Position numbers and translations under genes: made by a program. A stretch of DNA of 64,000 nt from Neoscytalidium dimidiatum (lineage: Eukaryota > Ascomycota > Dothideomycetes > Botryosphaeriales > Botryosphaeriaceae), in contig CM074704.1 in the NCBI GenBank assembly GCA_037367355.1, positions 1,736,001 through 1,800,000 of the forward strand. Reading direction: 5' to 3'. Positions 10,226-20,613 of the stretch are shown here, in pieces. The notes under the pieces are model-generated. The model did not search any database, was not told where the DNA came from, and was given only the letters and a program-made list of their open reading frames with translations. Every line of letters begins with the position of its first letter. The first letter of the stretch is position 1.

Positions 10226-12757
10226 ATGTATTACGCCAAGGACCATCCCCCTCCAACTGTTCCCGTATATGGGGGCCACAATGCCTCTCTTGGCGGTATG
10301 GAACAATCCATCCCGTCTTTCCGCGCCTTCATGAGAAGCGCGCCGCCGTCTGACCCTCCACAGCTCAAGCCATTGCCACCAGTTCCGCACCAGCAAAGGC
10401 CTGCAGCTGTACCTGTCATTCCAATCCAAAGCTCGTCAAATCCTCATGCGAGTCGCTCAGAGGCTTCTCTGAAGATAGCAGTTGCATCATGGGCAAGCGA
10501 CGATGAATTTGACGGAGGTAGAGCTCTCGAACTACCAAAAGATTTTTTCTTGCAGCCGGCAGTATACACCGTCAGCAATCCAGCTTTGTCGAAACCAGGT
10601 GGAAAGGCACCATCAGTCCTTGAGCCAAGAAAATTTGCCCTGCTGATACCGGACCCTTCACCTCAACCAAGTCCTGGTGTGATGACCCCAGCTTTCGAAT
10701 ACGAGCCTCAGATGGACTTTCCGCCAAGTCCGGCTTCAAGCAAACCACCTCAGACACCGCTTCCGCCCATCCCTGGCGCTATCAGCGCCGCAAAGCTTAA
10801 TGATTTATCCATACTCAAGAACATCCCCACACCGCCTTCTCCCGCTCCGTCCGGAGGCTCAGGAGCAACGAGTCCTAACGCGGCTTTCTCAGAAGAATCT
10901 CTGGTCGTTTCTCCGTTCAGGGTGGTATCACGCGGATCCCGCCAGTGGGCACCAACACCGCAATCTCCACCGGGGTCCCGAGATTTCTCCCAGTGCGACC
11001 AGCGGTCCATTCCGCCTGTATCGCCTCAGAGGCTTGTGCCTCGAAATGCTGCACCGGGGGCGGATGGCGAATGTGAGGACATAGAAGAGACTCGACGCAT
11101 CCGCAAGGATAGATTATCCGTGGATTACCACGTAGCTCTCGTGGAACAGTACCGCAATCTCGTTTCTCCTTCTTCAGACATGTTCGCCGATGAGCAGCGG
11201 GACAATCTTTGGACTCCTTCTTACAGCAGCCCACCGACAGATGACGACATGGTACCACTGCCACTCACGCCGACATCCGTTCAGGATAGGTCTTCCGATC
11301 CCTATGATATTGTGGATCGCGACAGCTCCTTCTCTGAGGACCATCACGCGAAGCCCTTACCACAGCACCATCGGCGAAAGTCAAGTCTCCGCGAGAAGCT
11401 TCCATCACTAGCGGCTGGCACGCTCAACATGATCCGACCACCGCAGCATTCACGCAAGTCAAGCGCCACGAGCTTACGCAGCGGCGACATTCCAATCTCT
11501 CCGCCTGCCGACCATGAAAGCTTCATAAGAGCTACTCCGCAACCTCGCTCCAGACCAACAGCAAGAACCAGACCTCGTAGTCGCGCTTTCCCCGCCCCCT
11601 CAGCACGACCGCAGTCCGGTGTTTACGCCGTCACACGCGTGAAGCCCGTCCTCAAGAGCGTGAAGAAGAAACAAAGGAAAGACAGGAAAGAGACGGAGCA
11701 GCAGGAAAAAGGACACATTCCTCCGCTCCCCTTGACGCTCACCTCCTCGCTGTCAACCAACACCACAACGTCCACCCGTCCATCAGCCGAGCACAACCGA
11801 CCAGCCGCAGCCACACCGATTCAAAGCCAGCCACTCATCAACAACAACAACAACCTTCCACATGATTGCTTCCTCTCTACGCCCCGCCGCCGTCGGCCCG
11901 CGTCCGCCTCCACGACCAGCACCGGCTCATCCACGCGTTCCGCTCTCTCCAACCCACACCACCACCATTCCCGCTTGAACTCCCCGCCCCCGGCTCGTAC
12001 CCCCAGCCCTCTCGTCCGCGGCCTCACCCACGCCGAACTCTTCTCCCTCTCGGCCCTCCCGATTACCACCACTCCGCCCGACCCTGCTTCTCCCCCTTCC
12101 TCTTCCCGCAGCGCACCAAGTCGCCCAAGCCTCTCCACTTCTCCCCGCCCCACCTACCCGCGCCAACTGTCCGCCGGCCCGCCACTGGCGCCGGTATCAG
12201 TACCCAGCGGCGGACACAAGCGCCAGAAAGGCTCGACAGCAAGAGCCGCACTGAGCGCGCTGGGAATCAGCGGTAGCAACAGCGGGCAGACCCGCAGCGC
12301 CACCGACCGCCCGCTCTTCGTACACGAGCGACGCACACCATCTAACACCAGCGCGGCGAGCCTGGCCGCCTCTCCCTCCACGACCACTCTCTCCAGTCCT
12401 TCCAGCGCTACTACTAACGCTCTCCCCATCCACACTCCGAGCACGGCGTCATCGGCATCGGCGACGAGTGCAAAGAAAGAGGGCGTCTCGCTGGTCAAAC
12501 GTGCGGTCGAGGCGCACCGCAACCACCGGCGCGAGCGGCAGAAGGCCGAGATGAAGAAGAGCATCCGCGTGCTCGGGCAGACGGATCCGCTGGTCGTGGG
12601 CGGGTACGTCAGGATGGCGGCGGGCGCCGTCGCGGGGTCGGGCGTGCGGCCGATTTACAGTGGCGAGTTTGGGGGCGCCGCGGCGGCGGTCCCGCCGAGT
12701 GGGGATGGTGGTGGTGGTGGTGGTGGTGGTGGTGGGAGTAAGGAGGGGTGGTTTTGA
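10226..12757 (+). CDS. Ser/Pro-rich, largely disordered protein
   Basis: One uninterrupted frame of 843 residues from the first ATG at 10226. I do not recognise a named domain. Most of the protein is low-complexity and rich in Ser, Pro and Thr, with many proline clusters (PLPPVP, PPLPP) that look like SH3- or WW-domain ligands, several basic KKKQRK patches near residues 480-495, and an Asn run near 540. A more ordered, charged segment near residues 755-785 (KRAVEAHRNHRRERQKAEMKK) is followed by IRVLGQTDPL, likely the conserved core. The protein ends in a run of about ten glycines encoded by a GGT microsatellite. A scaffold or signalling role is possible but not shown. Confidence 0.7.
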   Translation: MYYAKDHPPPTVPVYGGHNASLGGMEQSIPSFRAFMRSAPPSDPPQLKPLPPVPHQQRPAAVPVIPIQSSSNPHASRSEASLKIAVASWASDDEFDGGRALELPKDFFLQPAVYTVSNPALSKPGGKAPSVLEPRKFALLIPDPSPQPSPGVMTPAFEYEPQMDFPPSPASSKPPQTPLPPIPGAISAAKLNDLSILKNIPTPPSPAPSGGSGATSPNAAFSEESLVVSPFRVVSRGSRQWAPTPQSPPGSRDFSQCDQRSIPPVSPQRLVPRNAAPGADGECEDIEETRRIRKDRLSVDYHVALVEQYRNLVSPSSDMFADEQRDNLWTPSYSSPPTDDDMVPLPLTPTSVQDRSSDPYDIVDRDSSFSEDHHAKPLPQHHRRKSSLREKLPSLAAGTLNMIRPPQHSRKSSATSLRSGDIPISPPADHESFIRATPQPRSRPTARTRPRSRAFPAPSARPQSGVYAVTRVKPVLKSVKKKQRKDRKETEQQEKGHIPPLPLTLTSSLSTNTTTSTRPSAEHNRPAAATPIQSQPLINNNNNLPHDCFLSTPRRRRPASASTTSTGSSTRSALSNPHHHHSRLNSPPPARTPSPLVRGLTHAELFSLSALPITTTPPDPASPPSSSRSAPSRPSLSTSPRPTYPRQLSAGPPLAPVSVPSGGHKRQKGSTARAALSALGISGSNSGQTRSATDRPLFVHERRTPSNTSAASLAASPSTTTLSSPSSATTNALPIHTPSTASSASATSAKKEGVSLVKRAVEAHRNHRRERQKAEMKKSIRVLGQTDPLVVGGYVRMAAGAVAGSGVRPIYSGEFGGAAAAVPPSGDGGGGGGGGGGSKEGWF
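12708..12734 (+). repeat. (GGT)n microsatellite encoding poly-Gly
   Basis: About nine consecutive GGT triplets inside the 3' end of the Ser/Pro-rich gene. Triplet unit, so length change keeps the frame. Confidence 0.9.
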
Positions 12758-13342
12758 GGCATTGTTTTAATTTTTCTGCTTTTTAATATTTGTGGGGTTT
12801 TTATTGCGATATCCCGTGTGTTTGGGTTTTGGATATGATTGGCTTTGGGGGCTTTTGTGAGCGAAGGCCCGGTACCTGGGGGACTTTATTCACATAATTC
12901 GTGTTGCAATGGTGGGGCTGCGTCATCGGTCTCTTGAACTTTGGCCACTTGAAACGGGTGGAGATATTGACAATATATGGCCCTTCCCATGCTTTTGATA
13001 AGGGCTGTAGCGACGGTGTACAGAGAGCGAGATGTGCTCGACGATGGTGTCGAAATGGAGAGGCTATCATGGAAAGGATGCCGCATGGCATCTCCCTCTA
13101 CAAGGCGCAGACCAAAGAGCTGATACAAGAACCCTTAAGCTGAAGGATCCTAAAAGTGGCGCTCGTTGAAAATGAATATTGACGTAATAAACAGGATCAA
13201 GAGCTAACGACACAACATCTCAATAGGTACAATGTACTTGAAACGTGGGAAGATGACGATGCACTAGAGCACTGGTAAGCCCGTCCGTATCCCTCGCGGT
13301 ACTCTCGGTATCAATCGACTAGAATACTAGGCCGGTGGCGCT
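12758..13342. other. Intergenic, nothing clear
   Basis: T-rich 3' flank of the Ser/Pro-rich gene, then short ORFs without motifs. At 13228..13273 a stretch reads as NVLETWEDDDALEHW followed by a GTAAGC donor, so an exon of the small fragmented gene to the right may start here. Confidence 0.35.
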
Positions 13343-13818
13343 ATGGACAATGGCGCAGGCGGGGCTTCTCCCATCAGGGCAGCCAGGGATCCCATCATCG
13401 AGCCACCACAGGGTCCAGGCAATGGCAAGAACTGGACATCAGCTATTAATTTCGGTCATGTAAATCGGCAGGATCACACTTACAGTACTCAGACGAGCGG
13501 GCCCGCTTATAGCGGTCCACAGGGCTACGCCAACGGGTTCTCGTTCTTAGCAACCTCAGGATTCTGCTAAAAATCGGGACCCCTGGAATCGTAGCACTTA
13601 ACAAGGGCATGTAGGACATACGAGGATCAGTAGTACTCACGATGCCGCATCAAAGCCACGCTCACAGTACTCAACCAAGCGGCAGCAGTCATAGCGCTCA
13701 AGAGGGTCACTCAGGAAACTCCACGGCAAGCGGCAGAATCCATGGCTACCAGCCACGTCAGGAGTACGACTGGGATCCTCTCAGGAGGCATTTCGGCTAT
13801 TTGGTGGATTGGCGCTGA
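13343..13818 (+). other. Possible small gene or remnant with a duplicated segment
   Basis: Two short ATG ORFs lie in succession: 13343..13570 (75 residues) and 13642..13818 (58 residues). They share a related block: CAGTACTCA at 13483 and again at 13664 opens segments that translate as YSTQTSGPAYSGPQGYANG and HSTQPSGSSHSAQEGHSGN. GT/AG sites are present between them (GTAAAT at 13460, TTACAG at 13485), so these could be exons of one small Gly/Ser/Gln-rich protein, or a decayed duplicated gene. I do not recognise a family. Without transcript data neither reading is secure. Confidence 0.3.
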
Positions 13819-14474
13819 TGATTTCCTGTAATTGTTCTCAAGAGACCGACGAATGGTGGTTGCCCCTGGATGCTTCCGACGTGATGCCTAGACTCTATCT
13901 GATTCAGGTAGACTTAATCTATACACAATACTAACAGAAAACCTTCGTAAAACTTTAGGCATACTGAGTGAGATGTCTCTAATCCTGTAGTAGCTGTCTC
14001 CAGGTCAGTTTCTCAGGCTCGCATACTTTGGCACATGCTATCCCGCATTTCCTCATCTCAAGACCGGCTGCATACCTTGAGAGAGATCCTTAGCTTTAAG
14101 ATCGAACGTGTCCTACATATCATTCCTTGAGATTGACTGTGGGCGCGGATGTCCTTATGTGCTTCCGATTACCCTCTGATGCCCTGGTAAAGTCTTTGGG
14201 ACCTTGTTGGAGCCAAACCGCCACTGGGCGTCGAAGTACTCACACAGACGTAATTCCTTGATGATCATGACTACAGACGTCTGGACGGCTGCAGATGTTC
14301 CGATTGGAAACGAAAGACTTGGTTGCTTGCGCTTGCCAAAAGTTTTAGCGTGATGCTCGATATGAGAGGCGTTCTTTCCTGTTTGGTCGGACCTCAACCT
14401 CCTTCTAAGAAAGCTACTCAATGACCATACCTGCAACTTCACACTTCTGCATCCTCTCCATATTTGACTCGGCT
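13819..14474. other. Intergenic, nothing clear
   Basis: A region of 650 bp upstream of the BTB/POZ remnant. Only short overlapping ORFs without motifs. Confidence 0.45.
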
Positions 14475-15698
14475 ATGGCTACACGTCCAGAAGACAGCTA
14501 CACGACGATACCGCGTAAGAGAAAACGCCCGGCGGACTCTGCGGCGCCGGTAAACCCCCATGCTGTTATCATCATCTCTCACCACACAGACGCCGGAGAA
14601 CCTCTAGTGCTTCCCATATTTCGATGACGGCGACGTGAAGATCAGGCTCACAGACGATCACGCTCACAGACGATCCCGCTCACCGACGATCCCGCTCACA
14701 GACGATCCCGCTCACAGACGATCCCGCCGACACATACATTCTTCACTCTCCGATTCTTATGGCGCACTCCGAATTCTTCCGCGAAATCTTGAATGAACAC
14801 GCGGCCAGCGACATCACATACGGTAGCCCCCATCCGGTCTATGAGCTGAGGTTCAAAGAGCGAGCATGGGATGGGACGGTGATCCGCGTTGTGAGCTCTC
14901 GCCGCAGGGACCGGTCAAGAGCACTCGTCAAGCTGACGTGAAACAGAAGAACGAACATGCCCGAGCCCGAGCCCGAGCTCCTCACCATGTTTAACTCCCA
15001 CAAAGGCGGGGGCGGGAAGATCCATCGGATCTCCTATACGCCGCCAGGGAACGACAAGTCGAGGCGCACAACACGCTCTTGGAAATGCTCTATGGTATTC
15101 GGGTCACGTTCCACGCCACCGGCGATCAGTGGCACATCAACACGCTCGCGGGCCTGGCAGGAATGTACGGCTGTGAGAACATCGTGGACCTCCACATAAC
15201 CAGCTTTCTGGCGGAGAACAAGTTCTACATGAGAGAGATCGGCACTAACCCATTGGTGAAACCCTCAAGATATCGCTCAGGTTGGAAAGCGCCTGGCTGT
15301 TCAAGGAAGCGGCTACCGACATCATCTTCGCGGACAACCGTCTCCGGGCAAACGCGGTCGCCGAAATCGAACCGCTGCCCCTCAGCGGCTGGTTCCAATC
15401 CAGGGGGGAGGACGTCAGCTTTGAGCTGTTGGCAATCGACCACAAGCTGCCCTGCATGCCCGAGAGTGAGGGTCTGCTCAAGTACTTCCTGCGCGACGAC
15501 CGACTCCGGACGGACAAGGATGACCAGCAGCTTGGAGCCGATTTGGGCGAAGTCTTCCGCGTTGCGGGGCGGCTCGTCGAGCCTCTGCTGATGAACAATA
15601 CCCTCTCGGCGAATTCGCGTCCAGGTATCTTTACCAGACTTACCCACATCAACATCAACGAGGGTGAGCTCCCTTGGAACAGATACGACGCTCCCTAA
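14475..15698 (+). pseudogene. BTB/POZ-domain protein gene broken by repeat expansion and indels
   Basis: Fragments in three frames line up as one fungal BTB/POZ protein. The first starts at the ATG 14475 (MATRPEDSYTTIPRKRKRP). After a one-base shift near 14622, frame 14623 reads DDGDVKIRLTDD, the typical BTB opening. A 16-bp tandem array (14646..14725) then adds 64 nt, which is not a multiple of three. Past the array the frame reads TYILHSPILMAHSEFFREIL, a canonical BTB helix. Later fragments read HATGDQWHINTLAGLAGMYG (from about 15115) and, after another one-base shift near 15250, ISLRLESAWLFKEAATDII, running to the stop at 15698. No set of GT-AG introns that I can find repairs all breaks. 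BTB proteins of this class are usually adaptors or substrate receptors in fungi; this copy is most likely inactive. Confidence 0.75.
14646..14725 (+). repeat. Five tandem copies of a 16-bp unit
   Basis: Units GCTCACAGACGATCCC begin at 14646, 14662, 14678, 14694 and 14710; unit 1 ends in CAC and unit 3 carries one substitution (CACC for CACA). The array lies within the BTB/POZ remnant exactly where a single unit would encode LTDDPAD in frame. Four extra units add 64 nt, shifting the frame by one. Confidence 0.95.
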
Positions 15699-15889
15699 AC
15701 ATGACCCGGAAGCTGTCAAGAGCCTAGAACGTAGCTGAAGCCGACCTGAACTGGAACAGCACGGTCTGTGGGCTGGTAAGAAAGGATTTAAAGAAGTGAA
15801 GGGTATACGAAACGGAAAACGGGAACGGGGGTATTGCTGCGCAAAAGGACTTAACGATAGCAAGGAAAATAGACAGCATGAACAGCAGA

Positions 15890-16747
15890 TCAAGGCTCAA
15901 ACAAGTCCTCCTCGGGCCACTTCAAACCCGTGACATCGCACCCGCCCCTCAACCAAAACACGCACGTCGTCCCCCACCCGGGCGTGCCAGCAACACCCCA
16001 CTCGACATGCCTCTCTCCGCATCCACCACCAACACCACCACCACCCTCCTCCTCCCCACACACCCTACAGCATTCCAGCCCCCTGAATCCCCCTCCCCTC
16101 GCCCTCACCCGCTCAACGAACGGCGACACATCCCCGACGCGCACCTCCTCCACCCACCCGACGCCCGACCCGCCTTCTTCACCTCCTTCTCCCCCTCCTC
16201 CCCCGGCCCCATCATCCCCGCCCTCGTCGTCGTCGACGACCCAGCCGCCTTGCTCCATGATGTGCGTGACGCGCAGTACGGCGAGGCACGCGTGCGCGAC
16301 GGCGCGCGCCAAGAAGGTCGGGAAGAAGTTCTCGGGCGCGGAGACGTTGGCGAGGGTGAGTTTCGTCAGCACCGGGCAGGCGGCCAGGACGGCGGAGGGG
16401 ACGTCCCAGCGCTGGCATTTGCAGTCGTTGAGGGAGAGGGTGCGGAGGCGGGCGAACCAGGAAGGTGAGGCCGAGGGGAAGGGGGAGGGGGAGGGGGAAG
16501 AGTGGGAGGGGGCCCCTTCGGGGCAGAAGAGCCGGTACACGTAGCCGTGGGCGATGTCGTAGCCGGCGGACAGGCGGAGGCGGGTGAGGGATGGGAGGGC
16601 GGTGAGGAGGGAGCGGGCGGATTCGTGGGAGGGGGCGAAGGTGGCGGCGGTCGGGAAGGTGCTGAGGGCTAGGGCGTCGAAGGTGAGGGCGAGGGAGTGG
16701 AGGTGGCGGAGGGCGTGCCGGACGCGGCGGCGGGCGAGGTGTTCGAG

Positions 16748-16780
<33 letters not shown>

Positions 16781-17653
16781 CTCCTCCTCCTCCTCTTTCT
16801 TTCTCCCGTCATTGGCGGCGACAGGTAGGCGGGGTTGGTTCTTGCTGGTGGTGCCCTTGAGAGACGACGACGACGACGACGACGACGATGTCGACAACGC
16901 TATCCGGAAGGCGGCCGCCATGCCGGGGAAGTGCGCGTGCGAGAGGTACAGCGCGTGGCAGGAGACGCCCTGGAAGTAGCGCACGCGCATGGTCAGGGAG
17001 GAGATGGAGGCGGTGCCGCTGATGGCGAGGGCGGCCAGCACGGTGACCAGCACGTGCGACGCGTAGCCGGTCACGCCCTTCTCGCGGCCGGACACGGTGG
17101 GCGGGAAGATGCCGGTGCTGTCGGCCAGCGTGCGGGCGCCCCAGCTGTGGTAGACGAGCTCCTCGGCCGGGCTGTGGTGTTGGAAGGCGGTGGCGGCGGG
17201 GATGTGGTTGCCCACGATCTCGACGGCGCGGCAGTTGGGCAGGTTCCTCAGGGCGTCGGCCAGCGTCAGGACGTCCCAGCCGGCGTCGCGGCGGCGCTTC
17301 TGGGCCGCGACCTCGGCGGCGTGGGCGTCGAGCTGGGCGGGCGAGAGCGCGGCCAGGGCGTTGTTGAGCATGGGGTCGGCATAGCGGTCCTCGTACTGCT
17401 CGGTCCCGATCATGAGGGTGGTCACGGCCGGGCCGAAGTCCTGGTGGCGCGACAGGTCCAGCAGGCCCTCGAGGCTGCGCTCGGAGAGCATGTGGCGCCT
17501 CGTCGCGAAGCACACGTTCTTGAAGGCATAGGTGGTCTTGGTAGCGAGGGCTCTGCAGGCGAGGCGGAGAGAGGTCAGGTCGAGCGGCTGCAGCTGCAAG
17601 GCAATGGCATCGATGATCTCGGCGGGCAAAGCATGCAGGTTCGCGCCGGGCAT
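15890..17653 (-). CDS. F-box protein with poly-Ser, poly-Asp and poly-Gly tracts
   Basis: A single-exon frame of 587 residues from the first ATG at 17653. The N-terminus LHALPAEIIDAIALQLQPLDLTSLRLACRALA (residues about 6-37) is a clear F-box, the motif that binds Skp1 in SCF ubiquitin ligases. Downstream text resembles the degenerate leucine-rich region of fungal F-box proteins (LHSLALTFDAL, LTRLRLSAGYD, LRTLSLNDCKCQ, LTKLTLANVSA), which would bind the substrate. Three homopolymer tracts interrupt it: about ten Ser, then EEEEE plus about ten Asp, and later Gly-rich runs. The whole gene is very GC-rich, which leaves long false ORFs on the other strand. The target protein is unknown. Confidence 0.85.
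16748..16795 (+). repeat. (GTC)n/(CTC)n trinucleotide tract
   Basis: About eleven GTC triplets run into CTC triplets on the plus strand; read on the minus strand they encode Glu followed by Asp in the F-box protein. The triplet unit preserves frame. Confidence 0.9.
16863..16890 (+). repeat. (GAC)n trinucleotide tract
   Basis: About nine GAC triplets on the plus strand, encoding the poly-Ser tract of the F-box protein when read on the minus strand in its frame. Confidence 0.85.
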
Positions 17654-17976
17654 TTCACCAAAGAACTCCAAGACAACGAGAGGAAGGGAATGTCTGAAGT
17701 TCGATGGACCCGGGGGCGGGAGAGCCGGAAGGCTGAAGGTCAGCGGTGATGGGGTTAAGATGGGGTACTATTTCTGCACGTGATCACGACGACGGCGGCG
17801 ACGACGACTGGGGGCCGGGGGTTTGCGGGCGCGCTGGCTGGCTGGGCTGGCTGGGCTGGCTGGCAATCCCCCATGCGGCTGCTCTCCGGCGAATGGCAGC
17901 GCAGGTAAAGCTTCCAACATCATCGCCAGCGAGCGAGCATTGGCATCACCGAACCTCTCCCCTCCACCACCACACC
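17654..17976. promoter_or_regulatory. Divergent promoter region, F-box gene / complex I subunit gene
   Basis: A 323-bp region between divergent start codons. It contains a GGCTGGCTGG-type imperfect repeat at about 17829..17863. Confidence 0.5.
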
Positions 17977-18842
17977 ATGCTCGCCGCCCGCCGCAGCGTC
18001 GCGAGGGCCGCCCAGGCCCCGCGCGCCCACTTATCGCGCCAGTCGCGCCGCCTCGCCCACGACGCCCACCACGACGCTCATCACCATGCCGGCCCGAAGG
18101 AGGAGCACTTCAGCGTACGCACACATACACCCGCCCGCCACCACCACGACATGCACCACCCGCCGCGCCATCCCACCACACCATTGCTCCACACACACAC
18201 GTCCCCGGAACAGCTAATTGACGCGTTTCCCCGACCGTCGGATATAACAGACCGGCTTCTACGTCGCCGTGGGCCTGATCCCGACCGCCGTCCTCTTCCA
18301 CAGCTGGACCGGCAGCGCCTCCGACCCCGGCCGCAAGCCCTACTTCACCCGCATGATCGAGGCCTACGACGGCTACAAGCAGGAGTGGGCCGACCGCAAC
18401 AAGCTGCACGCCGACATGGTCGAGCGCGCCGCCTTCGACCGCCACCTCTTCCTCACCTCCACCCCGCGCCGCCACGTCGACCTGAACTTCCCCGAGTGCG
18501 TCCCCCGAAATCAATTCCCCCCCCCTTACCCTACCCTACCCATTGGAAGCGAATATGGAGAAGGAGAGGACGAGAGAGAAAATGGGGCAGCGATGACTGA
18601 TCGAATTTTTTTTTTAATTTTATTTTCTTGACAGGCAATTCAACACCGGCTCGCCGTACAACGTCCCCGCCGGCTCGCAAGCCGACATCAGCAAGGTAGT
18701 CGAGCACTACGAGAAGACCAACTACGAGGAGAACGCCAGGAAGCTCGAGGCCCTGAAGAACGGCACCCTGAAGGCCGAGCAGCCGCCTTCCAAGCTCGGC
18801 GCTGGCGTCGCCCCGACCTTTGTCCCTCCGTCCGCGAAATAG
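17977..18842 (+). CDS. NADH:ubiquinone oxidoreductase 17.8-kDa subunit (complex I accessory)
   Basis: Three exons, 17977..18114, 18251..18495 and 18635..18842, give 196 residues. Introns are 136 bp (GTACGC...ACAG) and 139 bp (GTGCGT...ACAG). The first 25 residues (LAARRSVARAAQAPRAHLSRQSRR) are Arg/Ala/Ser-rich without acids, a mitochondrial targeting presequence. A single hydrophobic stretch follows (TGFYVAVGLIPTAVLF), then the blocks EWADRNKLHADMVERAAFDRHLF and FNTGSPYNVPAGSQAD, which match my knowledge of the Neurospora crassa nuo-17.8 protein family. It is an inner-membrane accessory subunit of respiratory complex I. Splice sites are supported by frame continuity (LNFPE-QFNTGSP). Confidence 0.85.
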
Positions 18843-19275
18843 ATGAGGAGAGGAGAGGAACCGGAGATGTAAATATATCGTCAAATTCTCATTCAAGAGC
18901 TGCCTAAGATTCTCTTTTGTTGTTCCAATATGTGTTCGCACTCCTGCAGCTGATGCAGAACTGTGCCGTCACCTCAGATGTCAGGAAGTGCACCTGATAC
19001 CGGGCTCAAAGTCTCATCAATCGATTCTGACCATGAATCATCCTCATGTCAAAGAATCTCATATTGCTAAACTATCACTGTCGATGCAACTCTGGTTCTC
19101 TACCTCTGTAGACCATTGCAGTAATCGAAGTTTGGAGAAAAACGCAGCCCCATTTGGGTATGCACGTCCCAAAAAGGTAATCCTTGAGCTGCCGGAGTTG
19201 ACTCGCGAGGACCAGCTGAAGAAGGAAAATTGATCGACGTGGGTAATGAAGAGAGCTACGAAGAACCAAAAGCCC
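18843..19275. other. Convergent intergenic region
   Basis: 3' flanks of the complex I subunit gene and the deuterolysin gene. The long minus-strand ORF here is read-through of the deuterolysin frame past its final donor site, not a separate gene. Confidence 0.55.
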
Positions 19276-20613
19276 TCATATTGGCGCGGCGGCAGATGTT
19301 GGTACTTCCGTTTCAAGCGGGCAGGAGAGATATGCGGCTGTCTCGGCATCAACGATGGAGTATTTACAGGGGTCCGGAAGAACATACCTTGTGCGTACAT
19401 CCTGTACGAGTCCGCGTTGTTAAGGGCCTCGTCCGGGGTCAGCTTCGTCGGATCAGTAACTGCCTGCCATCCGATGACATAGTCCCTGGCCGCCGGCTTC
19501 CAGATACTGGACAAATGCGCAAGTTCATGGACTATGACGCCGGCCAGATCATTATCGTGGCACTTCTGTGTTACCGCCGGGAGATCGTACGCTTTCTCAC
19601 AGAGGCATATCTGGTTAAGCTTGTCGTCCGTGTAAGCTGCGGCCCACTCGACTTCCAAGTCGTAGCAGAAGCCCCATATGTCCTCGCAGTAGAACTTGAT
19701 CGGGCCAGGCTCGATTTCTTCGCACTCCTCGACCATCGCGACCAAGCGTCCGGAAACCTGCTCTTTCGTGAAGTCATTGTCGTTCCGAAAGATTAGCTTG
19801 AATCTAAGAATGTGTCAGTTCAGCAATATTAGCCCTCAAAATGAATTTTTTTTCCCCCCATAGTAGCTACTTACAAGTCTGTCGTGCTTTGAGACTTGAC
19901 GTCTTCGTTCGCCGCGACAGCCTGATCAACGCAGCCGCCATCACCGTTGGTTGCTTCCTCGAGCTTCTCCAGCAGCTCGCCCTCACAGCTGTCCTTGATG
20001 TCGAGAGCCGTGACGATCGCGGAAAGCCTGCTGCTCGCCGTCTTGACCACGCCGGCCTCGTTGCCATCCACTTCGATCTCAATGACGTTGCTTTTGTATG
20101 ACAGGGTGCTACCAGTCAGGACGGTCGAACTGCCTTCGGCGTACGGGATGGCTCCAGCGGCGACGGCGGTAAACGTGCCTCCACGAGAAAGGTTGTATTG
20201 CTCCGCGGCATCGAACACGACCGTGACGGTTCGGCCAACGGGGACATGGGTGAAGCTGTCTTCGCCGAGGTTGCCGCGGAGAGGTAACCCGAACCTGACG
20301 CCTTCGAAGCTGACGGCAGTGTCTGTGCAGGTAGGATTCAACGTATGTCTCCAGATAAGAACTAGCTTCAGGTGAGCAACTTACTGTTCGAATAGACCAT
20401 GACCTTCTGGCACGCAGCATCGCCGAGTATGGTGCCTTTATTCAACAGGTTGAGATCGACAATGCCATTGTTGGTTAATACGACCTGCATGGCAGTGTTG
20501 CCAATGGGGTTGAGCTTCGCATCAATCGATGCGGTGCCCCTGCCTTCAGTGAGTTGGACGCAGGCTGCCAGGGCCAGGAGGGCCGCAAAGCAGAGCTTGA
20601 GTAGAGCTCGCAT
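19276..20613 (-). CDS. Secreted deuterolysin-type metalloprotease (peptidase M35)
   Basis: Four exons on the minus strand: 20613..20385, 20322..19875, 19803..19388 and 19337..19276, giving 384 residues. The introns are 50-71 bp, and all junctions keep frame. The protein opens with a signal peptide (LLKLCFAALLALAACVQL), then a propeptide-like region. The zinc site is IVHELAH, with the aspartate of ARDYVIG exactly 15 residues after the first histidine, the spacing of the aspzincin third ligand (His128, His132 and Asp143 in Aspergillus deuterolysin). The expected GTxDxxYG loop is degenerate here (ARDYVIGWQ). The short last exon supplies AAYLSC, the usual C-terminal end of the family, plus a 14-residue tail not typical of it. 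An extracellular protease for protein breakdown; the gene is single, without cluster context. Confidence 0.85.

Noticed and set aside
16835..17749. Plus-strand ORF of 304 residues opposite the F-box gene
   Set aside because: Gly/Arg/Ala-biased reading of the reverse strand of a GC-rich gene; the minus frame has a real F-box.
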